Source: Mesorhizobium tianshanense
GTDB taxonomy: Bacteria > Pseudomonadota > Alphaproteobacteria > Rhizobiales > Rhizobiaceae
Assembly (NCBI RefSeq): GCF_007830515.1
Contig: NZ_VLKT01000007.1
Location: 119,042 to 183,041, forward strand
Reading direction: 5' to 3'
DNA length: 64,000 nt
Below, piece by piece: positions 45,424-54,118 of this stretch. Both the position numbers and the translations under genes were made by a program. Under the pieces are notes generated by a model, which was not told where the DNA came from, ran no database searches, and saw nothing but the letters and a program-made list of their open reading frames with translations. The first letter of the stretch is position 1; each line of letters begins with the position of its first letter.

Positions 45424-47461
45424 GGACGGTGCGGCCTTGGCGGCGGACGGCAAGCTGGCCGGGCGGACATGGCCGCGCGGCATGTTCGGCAATCAGCCGG
45501 TGGGCGCGATCCTGCTCTGTGCTGTACTATCGGCGGCAGCGGCGGCGGCAACGATCTCCAATCTCACTGTGCAGCTGCCGTCGGCACTTTGGCTGCAATC
45601 GCTCACTGCCCCCGACATCGAGGACATGCGGCAGGTTCTCGTCCACTATGCCTTCCTGCCCAGGCTTGCGGTCAGCCTTTTGTGTGGTGCCGCGCTTGGG
45701 CTTGCCGGAACCGTCCTGCAGCAGGTTCTGCGCAACCCGCTGGCGTCGCCGGAAACCGTCGGTGTCTCGGCCGGCGCCCATCTGGCGCTGGCCTTGGCGA
45801 CGCTCTTGGCACCCTCCTTGCTCGCCTTCGGCCGCGAATGGGTGGCGCTGGCCGGTGCCCTCGTCGCCATATCGGCCGTCTTCGCCCTGTCCTGGCACAA
45901 GGGCCTGTCGCCGCTTTCCGTCGTGCTGGCAGGGCTGGTCGTCAGCCTCTATGCCGGCGCGATCGGGGCGGCCCTCATCGTGCTGCAGCACGAATGGCTG
46001 GCCAGCCTGTTCATCTGGGGTGCCGGTTCGCTCGGCCAGCAGGACTGGACAACGACGCTTTGGCTGTTGCCGCGCATCGGCGCTGCGGCTTTGGCGATCG
46101 GCCTGATGGTCCGTCCGCTGACCCTGCTTGGCCTCGACGATGAAGGCGCGCGCAGCCTCGGCGTTCCGCTTGGCGTGTATCGCTTCGCCGGGCTGGCTGC
46201 TTCCGTCGCGCTCATCGCCTTCGTCGTTGCCGCTGTCGGCGTGATCGGCTTCGTCGGTCTGGCGGCCGCGTCCCTTGCCCGCATCGGCGGCGCGCGCCGG
46301 CTGAGCCAGCGGCTGGTCATGGCGCCGCTCATCGGTGCAGCGCTTCTGTGGGCCGCCGACCAGGCGGTGCAATTGGCGACCGGGCCGCAGGGCGACCTGC
46401 TGCCGACCGGCGCGATCACAGCACTTCTCGGCGCGCCATTGCTGCTGTGGCTGCTGCCCCGCCTTGCCCTTGGCCTGGAGGTCCCGGCGCTCACCGCGGC
46501 GCGCCTGCCCAGAATAGGCCGGCCCGGCCTCGTGCTGGCGGCAATCGGTCTGTCCCTGCTTCTGCTGCTCGGGCTTGCCTTGCTCTATGGGCCGGGGCCG
46601 CATGGCTGGACAATCGCCTTCGGCGATCAACTGCAGCCCTTGCTGGCATGGCGGTGGCCCCGCGTGTCCGCCGCGTTTGCCGCCGGCGCGATGCTGGCGC
46701 TTGCCGGGCTGATGATGCAGCGGCTGACCGGCAATCCGATGGCAAGCCCCGAGGTGCTCGGCATCAGCGCCGGGGCGGCGTTCGGCATGATGATGGCGCT
46801 GTTCGCGCTCTCCGATGCGGGCCGCCCGACCCAGACCGCGGCGGCGACCGTCGGCGCCTTCGCCGCTCTGCTGGTGACGCTGGCCAACGGGCGGCGCGCC
46901 GCCTATGCGCCAGAGCGCCTGCTGCTGGCCGGCGTGGCTTTGACGGCGCTGTTCGACGCGCTGATCCTGGTGCTGACCGCCACCGGCGACCCGCGCGCCG
47001 TGAAGCTCCTCAACTGGCTCACCGGCTCGACCTATGGCGTCGATGCCGGTGCCGCGCTTCTGACCGGAGCCATCGCCTTTTGCCTGCTGCTTTTCGCTCT
47101 TTTTTTCATGCGCTGGCTGGAGATGCTGCCGCTCGGGTCCTCCGCCGTTCAGGCCCTTGGCATCGATGTGCCCAAAACCCGGCTTCTCGTGCTGCTGATG
47201 GTCGCTGCGCTGACGGCCGCGTCGACGCTGATCGTCGGGCCGCTGACTTTCATCGGCCTGATGGCGCCGCATCTCGCCCGCCGCCTTGGGCTGGCCCGCG
47301 CGCTGCCGCAAGCCGCCGGCGCGGTACTGGCCGGGGCGCTGATCATGGTCGCCGCCGACTGGATCGGCCGCACCGTCATCTTCCCGCTTCAGATTCCGGC
47401 CGGGCTCGTCGCCACGCTGATCGGCGGCCCGGTGCTGATGTGGTTGCTGCGCCGCCGCTGA
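45416..47461 (+). CDS. fhuB: Ferric hydroxamate ABC transporter, fused double permease
   Basis: A 681-residue permease with two tandem FecCD units (about residues 20-340 and 370-681), as in FhuB. Each half has the RLAVSLLCGAALGLAG(T) / RVSAAFAAGAMLALAGLMMQ and NPLASPE(T) / NPMASPEVLG signatures and an EAA-like loop. It translocates ferric hydroxamates across the inner membrane. The ATPase gene fhuC, normally adjacent, is not in this window; an ATPase from elsewhere would be needed. Confidence 0.87.
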   Translation: MTEDGAALAADGKLAGRTWPRGMFGNQPVGAILLCAVLSAAAAAATISNLTVQLPSALWLQSLTAPDIEDMRQVLVHYAFLPRLAVSLLCGAALGLAGTVLQQVLRNPLASPETVGVSAGAHLALALATLLAPSLLAFGREWVALAGALVAISAVFALSWHKGLSPLSVVLAGLVVSLYAGAIGAALIVLQHEWLASLFIWGAGSLGQQDWTTTLWLLPRIGAAALAIGLMVRPLTLLGLDDEGARSLGVPLGVYRFAGLAASVALIAFVVAAVGVIGFVGLAAASLARIGGARRLSQRLVMAPLIGAALLWAADQAVQLATGPQGDLLPTGAITALLGAPLLLWLLPRLALGLEVPALTAARLPRIGRPGLVLAAIGLSLLLLLGLALLYGPGPHGWTIAFGDQLQPLLAWRWPRVSAAFAAGAMLALAGLMMQRLTGNPMASPEVLGISAGAAFGMMMALFALSDAGRPTQTAAATVGAFAALLVTLANGRRAAYAPERLLLAGVALTALFDALILVLTATGDPRAVKLLNWLTGSTYGVDAGAALLTGAIAFCLLLFALFFMRWLEMLPLGSSAVQALGIDVPKTRLLVLLMVAALTAASTLIVGPLTFIGLMAPHLARRLGLARALPQAAGAVLAGALIMVAADWIGRTVIFPLQIPAGLVATLIGGPVLMWLLRRR

Positions 47462-47489
47462 CGCCCTCATTCCAGTGCAAGAGATGCCC

Positions 47490-48372
47490 ATGGCCGAACT
47501 GATTTCGACGCCCGCTTTGATCGCCGACACCACGGTCCACGATCTTGCTCCGGCGCATGGTGGCGAACCCTACCGGATATTTCTGCACGTGCCGGCAAAG
47601 CCAGCGCCGCAGGCCGGCTGGCCGGTTCTCTATATGACCGATGGCAACGACGTGATCGGCACCGCCGTCGATGCCGTGCGCGCGCAGGCGGGTTATCCGC
47701 TCGGCACCAATGTCGAGGATGGTGTCATCGTCGCCATCGGCTATCCCCTGGCGGGCGCCTACGACCCGCTCAGGCGCTCATGGGATCTCGGCCCGCCGCC
47801 GGGCAAGACCTACCCGCCATTCCATGATGGCGGCCCGGAGGTTCGGACCGGCGGGGCGGAAGATTTCCTCGCCTTCATCGAGGGCGAGCTGAAGCCGTGG
47901 GTGGCGGGCCGCGCCAGGATCGATATCGGCCGGCAGGCATTATACGGCCACTCCTTCGGCGGCCTGTTCGCGCTCTATGCCCTGTTCACTCGCCCTCTCG
48001 CTTTCCGCACCTGGGTGGCGGCCAGCCCGGCCATCTACTGGGAGGATCGCGCCATCGACCACTTTCTCCACGCGTTCGAAGCCGCCGTACCGGATGGCTT
48101 GCGAATGCAGGTGATCCTGTCGGCCGGCGAATACGAGACGGAAAAGCTTGCGCCCTTCCAGATCGGCGCTGCGGGACGAGGCGCAACGCCTGGAGCACAA
48201 GAAGCTGACGCGCACCGACGAATTCGCGCGCCTGATGGCAGAGCGCCTTGGCGCCATTCCCGGCCTGAGCGCCAGTTTCGAACTGCATGCCGGCGAAAAC
48301 CATATGTCCATCCTGCCGGTCACGGTCAACCGAGCGGTGCAGGCGGCGTTCGCGGTGCATCATCATCATTAA
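47490..48372 (+). pseudogene. Siderophore esterase-like alpha/beta hydrolase with a frameshift
   Basis: The first frame encodes a Fes/IroE-type esterase: VLYMTDGNDVIG, the nucleophile elbow YGHSFGGLFALYALF and VAASPAIYWED. Near 48160 the reading shifts to the +1 frame, where the family continues LRDEAQRLEHKKLTRTDEFARLMAERL and the catalytic His in HAGENHMSILP, ending at TAA 48370-48372. The two halves together are a normal-length enzyme of about 293 residues. A one-base loss or sequencing error breaks the gene. It follows fhuB by 28 bp and would release iron from imported siderophore. Confidence 0.7.
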
Positions 48373-48698
48373 ACGCAGGGGCTTTGAGCGCGCCAAGTGC
48401 CGGCGACAAGGATTGCTCGATCACGGTTCGCCTGTGCTCGGCAGAGGACGCACAGCTTCCTATCGGACCTGACGACGATCGCACGCAAGCCGCCCAAGGC
48501 AGGCTGACGCCTTTGGCGGAGAAGGGTGGCCGGCGCCACTTTTGGGGGGGCGTTGGGGTAGGTTGCCTGATCGGCGCCGGCCTAGCGGAAATCAGGTCCG
48601 CCGCAGGAAAACATAACATGCACGACAAAGTGTGACAGTGGTGTGATCACGTAAGACCGTTCGCGCTTTCCCAATGCGGTGCGCCGCAGTGGTTTCAT
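48373..48698. other. Gene-free stretch between the esterase relic and an acetyltransferase gene
   Basis: 326 bp; I see no gene, RNA or repeat. The first frame stays open here to 48635 only as read-through after the frameshift. Confidence 0.5.
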
Positions 48699-49370
48699 TC
48701 AGTGTTCAGCCAATGCGGGACTGTCCATCGCTGGACCCTGGTAGAGCTTGCGCTCCATGGCGGCTTTCGCCTTTGGCCAGTCGTCGGCCGTTATCGCATA
48801 TCGTGCGAGGTCGCAGTCTCTTCCGTGGACCTGTCTCGCGCTCCTGGCGATGCCCTCCAGAGTGAGTCCGGATTTTTCCATCGACCGCCTCGCGGCGATG
48901 TTTTCCGCGGACGTTTCGGATTCCCAGCGGCGAAAGCCGCATTCGTCGAAGGCGCGGACCATGGCGAGGTAGGTTGACTCCAGCGAAGCGAGTGTCCCGG
49001 CAAGTGATCGGGATTTGATGACGCGGCCGGATTCTACCGTTCGGTGGTTCAGATCGATCGAGCGGTAAGCGCGGATGCCGAGCGCTCTGCCATCCCGCAC
49101 GATCGCATAGATATCCGATGTGGCCGGGCGGGAGAGCAATCTGTCGATCAGAGACCGTTTTCCGCCAGACTTCGTCATCTGGTTCAAGTGCCCGACGAAC
49201 TCGCTCTCCGACGAGATGATCGGCCAGTTCATGAATCCCACATAGTCATTCAATTCGGTGCCGCCTAATGCCTCCCAAAGCTGCGGGCCGTGCGTCTTCG
49301 GGATCAACATCTCGTTGGTAACGTAACGACCCATCATCGGGGTTCGCGGTAGCGGCAATGCTGCTGTCAT
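48699..49370 (-). CDS. GNAT N-acetyltransferase, RimJ/RimL-like
   Basis: A 223-residue GNAT protein. GRYVTNEMLIPKTHGPQLWEAL, IYAIVRDGRALGIRAYRSIDLNHRTVESG, ESTYLAMVRAFDECGFRRWESETSAENIAARRSMEKSGLTLEG and the C-terminal RDCDLARYAIT follow the RimL-type order with acetyl-CoA-binding helix and SAENIAARR-SMEKSG motif. The substrate amine is unknown. ATG 49370 is chosen from the family start; a longer frame continues to 49499. Confidence 0.78.
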   Translation of the reverse strand: MTAALPLPRTPMMGRYVTNEMLIPKTHGPQLWEALGGTELNDYVGFMNWPIISSESEFVGHLNQMTKSGGKRSLIDRLLSRPATSDIYAIVRDGRALGIRAYRSIDLNHRTVESGRVIKSRSLAGTLASLESTYLAMVRAFDECGFRRWESETSAENIAARRSMEKSGLTLEGIARSARQVHGRDCDLARYAITADDWPKAKAAMERKLYQGPAMDSPALAEH

Positions 49371-49882
49371 TGTCGAATCTAACCCTAGTTCCGCGTCAGA
49401 GGGAAGCCGGGTACAAAACACGACAACATCCGCGTCGGCGGCTATCCGCAATTTGGGATCGGGAAACGCGCCTGAGCAGCGCAACGATTTCTTCTGCAAT
49501 AGGGTCTGGCTCGGATGAAAACATGTCTTTCATCCGTAGGGCAGGCTCCTTCGGTAATGGTGCTTGTCCGCGAGCAACTCCTGCGCCGGGTCGGTTGGGC
49601 TGTTCGCGTCCGCAACGTCAAGTTCTTGAAGCCGGGTTTTCCGAGTCGGAAAGGGCCTGTTCGACGATGGTGCCGATTGAGCAGGGCTGACACGCTGAAG
49701 ATCGCCGCCACCAAAGCCCTCAGTGCGTGGTGACGGCCGACTCCAGGGCAGGTGACGCTCACAGGAACCTTTTGGCGCTGGCGGGACAGCGCCCCTCTTC
49801 CCTCGCGCTGGCCAAGAAAAGCCGCCGAGGCGAAACCCGGCGGCTTGATCGTTCGACTGGGTCGTTTCAGCCGCTATCGGCT
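49371..49882. other. Gene-free stretch
   Basis: 512 bp with no gene I can support. Open frames here lack family features. A minus-strand terminator lies at 49816-49846. A fragment reading DPIAEEIVALLRR on the minus strand near 49490 could be the end of an unrecognised decayed gene. Confidence 0.4.
49814..49846 (-). terminator. Rho-independent terminator of the Gly/Asn-rich protein gene
   Basis: On the minus strand AAGCCGCCG pairs with CGGCGGCTT (9 bp) and runs into TTTTC, 36 bp after the stop at 49883. Confidence 0.75.
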
Positions 49883-50710
49883 TTACGGCGCCGGAGCCAG
49901 CTTGGCGGCCACCTGGTCGATCTTGTCGGCAAGCACACCCTTGGCCCAGTCCGTGACCTCGGCGTCGACGGGCTTGTTGGCCATGTCGGCCAGTGCCGCG
50001 TCGAGCGATGCATCGTCGGTGCCGACAGCGGCCTGGTCGGCAGCCGTCTGGGCCGCGGCAGCCGCTGCATCGGCATCCGAGACCGTGGTTTCCTGAGCCG
50101 CGACCTGCGCTTCCAGATCCGCGATCTGTCCCGGCAGGGCCGCCTGTTCCTCGGGCGTCATGGCAGCAATCTGGTCAGGCGTAAGCGCGTTCAACGTGTC
50201 GAGCTGCGCGTTCAGGGCATCCAATTGGGCCTGAGCGTCGGCCGCCGCCGCGGCCGCCTTGTCAGCTGCGGCCTGTGCGATCTGGGCGTTCGCGGACGCC
50301 ACCACAAAAGCCTGTACGGCAGCGAACTTCTTGCTCTTGGAGTTCATATAGGCGTTGACGTTGCGTTGCAGCGAGTTCAACCGGCCGAGCTTGGCATGGA
50401 TATTCTTTTCCTTGGACACGGAGGCGGTCTGCTCAGAGTCGTCAACAGCAGTCTCCGTTTTGGCCTTGGCCACCTGCCCCTTGGCTGACGCCGACTTGCC
50501 ATGCGAACCGCTATTGCCGGAATTGCCGCCAGCATTGCCGTTGCCGCCGTTACCGTTGCCGCCGCCGTTACCGTTGCCGCCACCATGGCCGTTGCCGCCA
50601 CCATGGCCGTTACCGCCACCATGGCCGTTACCGCCTGCCCCGGCCAGCGCCGGAGATGCCAGAAGCGCGAACACGGCAAACGCGGCGAAAAGAGTCTTTC
50701 GGGATGTCAT
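49883..50710 (-). CDS. Secreted Gly/Asn/His-repeat protein with Ala-rich coiled coil
   Basis: A 275-residue protein. A signal peptide (residues 1-23, ...ASPALA) is followed by about six degenerate GGGNGH / GGGNGN repeats (~26-65), a basic linker, and a long Ala-rich alpha-helical region (~115-225) with coiled-coil character. No cysteines or known domain. Related proteins appear in Mesorhizobium as hypothetical; a surface or periplasmic structural role is only a guess. A good terminator follows. Confidence 0.65.
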   Translation of the reverse strand: MTSRKTLFAAFAVFALLASPALAGAGGNGHGGGNGHGGGNGHGGGNGNGGGNGNGGNGNAGGNSGNSGSHGKSASAKGQVAKAKTETAVDDSEQTASVSKEKNIHAKLGRLNSLQRNVNAYMNSKSKKFAAVQAFVVASANAQIAQAAADKAAAAAADAQAQLDALNAQLDTLNALTPDQIAAMTPEEQAALPGQIADLEAQVAAQETTVSDADAAAAAAQTAADQAAVGTDDASLDAALADMANKPVDAEVTDWAKGVLADKIDQVAAKLAPAP

Positions 50711-51203
50711 GATTCCTCCTTTTTGAATCGCACCTTCGAAAAATCAATATAACCACCAAATATGACGAAGAGCTAATTTATGTCTGAGAAACTTTAGGCA
50801 AAATGCGGAAATCCGGCTGGTTGCGACACCGACCTGCACCGAGGCCCTCGCATCATCCGGCGACACAAAATCCCTATCAGCACCTCGCTCTTCGACCGCC
50901 CTGGCCATCGACACGACCCGGCGGCGCAGCCGATACCGCCATGCTCGAGGAGGGGCCGCACCTCTGTATACCCCCGTGTGGCAACGACTCCGATCCAGAT
51001 CACTGATGCAGCAAATTCGGAGGAGCCCTCGCGGCAGGTTCATCTTCCCCCTCCCATGTCGCGTTCATGTCGCGTGGAGCTGCCGATAGTCGAAGGAAAC
51101 CCTTGGAAATCAACGGTAGCAGTTTGCAACATGGCGCGACATGAACGAGCTGGGGTGGCCAAGTTTGCCGCCTCGCAAGGCATTGATTTTATTGGGGATT
51201 TTA
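50711..51203. other. Chromosomal gene-free stretch up to the island edge
   Basis: 493 bp without a supported gene. ATGTCGCGTTCATGTCGCG (near 51057) and CGCGACATGAACG (near 51134) form an inverted pair about 80 bp from the tRNA-Phe tail and may be an integration-related site. Confidence 0.45.
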
Positions 51204-51221
51204 TGGTGCCCAGAGGCGGAA
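51204..51221 (-). other. Attachment-site half: 3' end of tRNA-Phe
   Basis: The minus strand reads TTCCGCCTCTGGGCACCA: the T-arm end, acceptor 3' strand, discriminator A and CCA of rhizobial tRNA-Phe. Upstream (higher coordinates) the tRNA does not continue, while downstream (lower coordinates) follows TAAAATCCCCAATAAAATC, the kind of sequence that follows this tRNA. The M. loti symbiosis island integrates at the 3' end of phe-tRNA and leaves a 17-bp duplicate, so this is read as its attachment scar. Island DNA lies to the right. Confidence 0.75.
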
Positions 51222-51993
51222 ACGAAGCATAGAAAATTATACATACTTATCAATTAGTTAGAAAGGCACCAAGTCTGCCCGATACCAACATCGATACCAA
51301 CAAAATCTCTCTGTGGATAAGTGCCATTTGGCAAGCACCGATGCCAGTTCGGCAATCAGAGCCGCGTTCTGGATGGAGAATTCTTGCCAACCAAGACCGC
51401 CGGTCACCATGAGGTCAGCAGCTGAGAAGACAAGAATACAGACGATAATGCCGCTCTGGATTGGTCCGACCAGCCGTCGGCGCGGCGCATCCGATGCTTG
51501 CGCGACGGCGATCGGTACAAGCAGTTGGACTTACGGGTGACGCCACAAAAGCCAAGGTGACCGACATAGCAGACACCAGTTGTTGGTGAGCTAAAACCGA
51601 TCCATACGGCAGGAATAATTCCTCCAACGGCGATGGTCGCCGCAATGTCAGTCAGCTTCAAGATCGGATTGGCCGGCGTCTCGACAGGGATAAGGTGTGA
51701 TCTCGGGGAGCATGAGGAACTGTGGGGCAGTAACGTTGCGGCCGACCAAACGGGCACTTTCTGTGGCGCGGTTCAGGCCCGTTCAGAGAGCCTCCGCCAA
51801 CAACCGCCCCACAGTTCCTCATGCTCTCCGATAACGAGGCACGTAGCAAGAACGTGAACCCCTGAGCCAACCAGGAGGCCTCCCCTATGGGTCAATACGG
51901 TCAGGTGGCCTGCCATCATTCCAGGACAGGACAACTGATAAAGAAGTGTCGCCGGTCTGACGACCGTACTATCCGACACTGTTCTGTCGCCTT
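51222..51993. other. Island-side non-coding and relic DNA
   Basis: 772 bp without an intact gene. It starts AT-rich and contains a perfect 21-bp inverted repeat pair. A minus-strand frame at 51404-51757 (...ILKLTDIAATIAVGGIIPAVWIGF...) looks like a scrap of a membrane protein that I cannot name. Confidence 0.45.
51708..51826. repeat. Perfect 21-bp inverted repeats flanking 77 bp
   Basis: The 21-mer beginning GAGCATGAGGAACTG at 51708-51728 recurs as its exact reverse complement at 51806-51826. The 119-bp unit has the size and shape of a MITE or solo IS-end pair; no target duplication was recognised. Confidence 0.6.
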
Positions 51994-52009
51994 TGTTGGG
52001 TCCGCGACA
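51994..52009 (+). promoter_or_regulatory. NifA upstream activator sequence
   Basis: TGT-N10-ACA (TGTTGGGTCCGCGACA), an exact NifA-binding consensus, 90 bp upstream of the sigma-54 promoter. This is the usual distance for nifH. Confidence 0.65.
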
Positions 52010-52097
52010 CCGGCCTATTTCGCCGAGCTCTTGTCTGGCCTCAGGCTAATCCGCTGAAAAGCAATCACAATGTTTTTCTTCTGCTGGGTCGGCCAAA

Positions 52098-52114
52098 TTG
52101 GCACGAGTTTTGAA
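52098..52114 (+). promoter_or_regulatory. Sigma-54 promoter of the nifH relic
   Basis: TTGGCACGAGTTTTGAA fits the -24/-12 consensus TGGCACG-N4-TTGCA except that the C of TTGC is A. It lies about 90 bp before the nifH start codon. Activity may be reduced by the -12 change. Confidence 0.6.
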
Positions 52115-52201
52115 ACTCCTTCGTTGCGAGCCGGGAGCCGCCGACCGACCTTCATTTCGTGGATGACACCGCGATCGATGGAACGAAGAAAGAAAAGCAA
52201 A

Positions 52202-52368
52202 ATGTCAAATCCGCATCAGATAGCATTCTATGGGAAGGGGGCCTCGGCGAAACCGCCACCCTTGCGCAGGAAATCTTGATGGCCGGCTGCGACTCAAAGG
52301 CCCACCACACTCGCCTTATCCTGAACTCGAAGGCGCAGGATAAAGTTCTGCATCTCGCCGCGCGGTAT
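52202..52368 (+). pseudogene. nifH: 5' relic of nitrogenase iron protein gene (nifH)
   Basis: The first frame reads [13 protein letters not shown], the NifH N-terminus up to the P-loop. The family continues in the next frame as GG(L)GE-T...[35 protein letters not shown], matching [30 protein letters not shown]. The P-loop is damaged by a frameshift and a deletion of about 8-10 codons, and the gene stops after about 60 codons. It keeps its NifA box and sigma-54 promoter, and its broken end abuts the CYP112 relic. Confidence 0.85.
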
Positions 52369-52377
52369 GCCTAGACA

Positions 52378-52416
52378 GTGATCATCACTGGCGGGTTCGA
52401 GGAGTTCCCGGTGCTC
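52378..52416 (+). pseudogene. C-terminal relic of CYP112 (GA 20-oxidase P450)
   Basis: [13 protein letters not shown] corresponds to the last residues of rhizobial CYP112 (remembered as ...EIITGGFEQFPVLW). An in-frame TAG lies two codons before and nothing else of this ~400-residue P450 remains. It sits exactly where CYP112 should end, about 100 bp before CYP114. The gene has been deleted by the event that brought in the nifH relic. Confidence 0.75.
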
Positions 52417-52515
52417 TGTGATGCGCGGACGCCGCCGGTAATCGCGATCTTCTCCGCAATTTGCCGGCGCGCCTGGCGCGCGCCGGTCAGATCAGCCAGC
52501 CAACAGGTAACCAAG

Positions 52516-53808
52516 ATGGACGTGCAAGAAACCACTGCAGCATGCCGGGACGCCTTCGCCGAACTGGCGTCGCCAGCGTGCATCCACGACCCGTATCCGT
52601 TCATGCGGTGGTTGCGCGAGCACGATCCGGTGCATCGCGCGGCGTCGGGCCTCTTTCTGTTGAGCCGCCACGCCGACATCTACTGGGCGCTCAAGGCCAC
52701 GGGCGATGCGTTTCGGGGACCGGCGCCGGGCGAACTGGCGCGCTATTTCCCGCGTGCGGCGACCAGCCTGTCGCTCAATCTGATGGCGTCCACGATAGCG
52801 ATGAAGGACCCACCGACGCATACGCGTCTGCGCCGGCTGATCTCGCCCGATTTCACCATGCGCCAGATCGACAACCTGCGGCCGAGCATCGCGCGCATCG
52901 TCGCAGCGCGCCTGGACGGCATGGCGCCCGCGCTGGAGCGACGGGAGGTGGTGGACCTGCATCGGGAATTCGCGCTGGCCTTGCCCATGCTGGCCTTCGC
53001 CGAACTGTTCGGCCTGCCCCAGGACGACATGTTCGGGCTCGCCGCCGGCATCGGCGCCATTGTGGAAGGCCTGGGCCCGCACGCCAGCGATCCCCAGCTC
53101 GCCGCGGCGGACGCGGCCAGCGCCAGGGTGCAGGCCTACTTCGGCGACCTCATACAGCGCAAGCGCACCGATCCCCGCCATGACATCGTGTCGATGCTGG
53201 TCGGCGCACACGACGACGATGCCGACACGCTGTCGGATGCGGAGTTGATCAGCATGCTGTGGGGCATGCTGCTGGGCGGCTTCGCCACCACTGCTGCGGC
53301 TATCGACCATGCGGTCCTGGCGATGCTGGCGTATCCCGAACAGCGGCACTGGCTGCAGGGAGACGCCGTGGGGGTGAAGGCATTCGTCGAAGAAGTCCTG
53401 CGCCGCGACGCGCCCGTCCTGTTCAGTGCCACTCCGCGTATCGCCCAGCGCGATATCGAACTGGGCGGCGTGGTGATCCCGAAGAACGCGGACGTGCGCG
53501 TGCTGATCGCGGCCGGCAACCGCGACCCGGACGCCTTCGCCGATCCCGACCGCTTCGATCCCGCGCGGTTCTACGGCACGAATCCTGGCATGTCGACCGA
53601 CGGGAAGATCATGCTGAGCTTCGGCCATGGCATCCACTTCTGCCCCGGTGCGCAACTGGCCCGGATGCAGTTGGCCGAGAGCCTGCCGCGGATCCAGGCG
53701 CGCTTCCCCACGCTGGCATTGGCCGAGCAGCCGACCCGGGAGCCCTCCGCGTTCGTTAGGACGTTCCGCGCGCTGCCGGTGCGGCTGCATGCGCAGGCGG
53801 GGGGCTGA
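52516..53808 (+). CDS. cyp114: Cytochrome P450 CYP114 (ent-kaurenoic acid oxidase of the GA operon)
   Basis: A 430-residue soluble bacterial P450. [40 protein letters not shown] closely matches remembered CYP114 of Bradyrhizobium. The I-helix is [12 protein letters not shown], the ExxR helix [10 protein letters not shown], and the haem-binding loop [13 protein letters not shown] with Cys376. In characterised operons CYP114, with its ferredoxin, hydroxylates ent-kaurenoic acid and contracts the B ring to GA12-aldehyde. It is now the first intact gene of the operon. The stop is one base before the ferredoxin ATG. Confidence 0.9.
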   Translation: MDVQETTAACRDAFAELASPACIHDPYPFMRWLREHDPVHRAASGLFLLSRHADIYWALKATGDAFRGPAPGELARYFPRAATSLSLNLMASTIAMKDPPTHTRLRRLISPDFTMRQIDNLRPSIARIVAARLDGMAPALERREVVDLHREFALALPMLAFAELFGLPQDDMFGLAAGIGAIVEGLGPHASDPQLAAADAASARVQAYFGDLIQRKRTDPRHDIVSMLVGAHDDDADTLSDAELISMLWGMLLGGFATTAAAIDHAVLAMLAYPEQRHWLQGDAVGVKAFVEEVLRRDAPVLFSATPRIAQRDIELGGVVIPKNADVRVLIAAGNRDPDAFADPDRFDPARFYGTNPGMSTDGKIMLSFGHGIHFCPGAQLARMQLAESLPRIQARFPTLALAEQPTREPSAFVRTFRALPVRLHAQAGG

Positions 53809-53809
53809 G

Positions 53810-54118
53810 ATGCGCGTCGTGGTCGACCAGGATCTGTGCGGAACCACCGGGCAGTGCGTGCTGACGCTGCCGGGCACCTTTCGCCAGCGCGAACCGGACG
53901 GCGTGGCCGAAGTGTGCGTGGCGACGGTGCCGCAGGCGTTGCACGCCGCCGTGCGGCTCGCGGCCAGCCAGTGCCCGGTCGCCGCCATTCGGGTCATCGA
54001 AAGCGACGCTGGCGATCACGAGCGCGCCAGCGCCGACCCTGCGCCTTCTCCGGCGGAACCCGAGCGGCATGCCGCGAATGACCAACGCAATCCAGGAGGA
54101 CACGATGGGACGGTTTGA
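53810..54118 (+). CDS. [3Fe-4S] ferredoxin of the GA operon (Fd-GA)
   Basis: A 102-residue P450-type ferredoxin: MRVVVDQDLCGTTGQC with Cys10 and Cys16, and SQCPVAAI with Cys55, giving the three cluster ligands; Cys36 is extra. The last ~35 residues are polar. In the known operon it is needed for the ring-contraction step by CYP114. The end overlaps the start of the SDR gene. Confidence 0.88.
   Translation: MRVVVDQDLCGTTGQCVLTLPGTFRQREPDGVAEVCVATVPQALHAAVRLAASQCPVAAIRVIESDAGDHERASADPAPSPAEPERHAANDQRNPGGHDGTV

Noticed and set aside
48164..48635. Continuation of the esterase frame to 48635
   Set aside because: After about 48160 the family sequence moves to another frame; the remaining residues are unrelated read-through.
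50515..50640. Short tandem repeats resembling a CRISPR or VNTR
   Set aside because: The repeats are Gly-Gly-Gly-Asn-Gly-His codons inside a gene with a signal peptide; no spacers of constant length.
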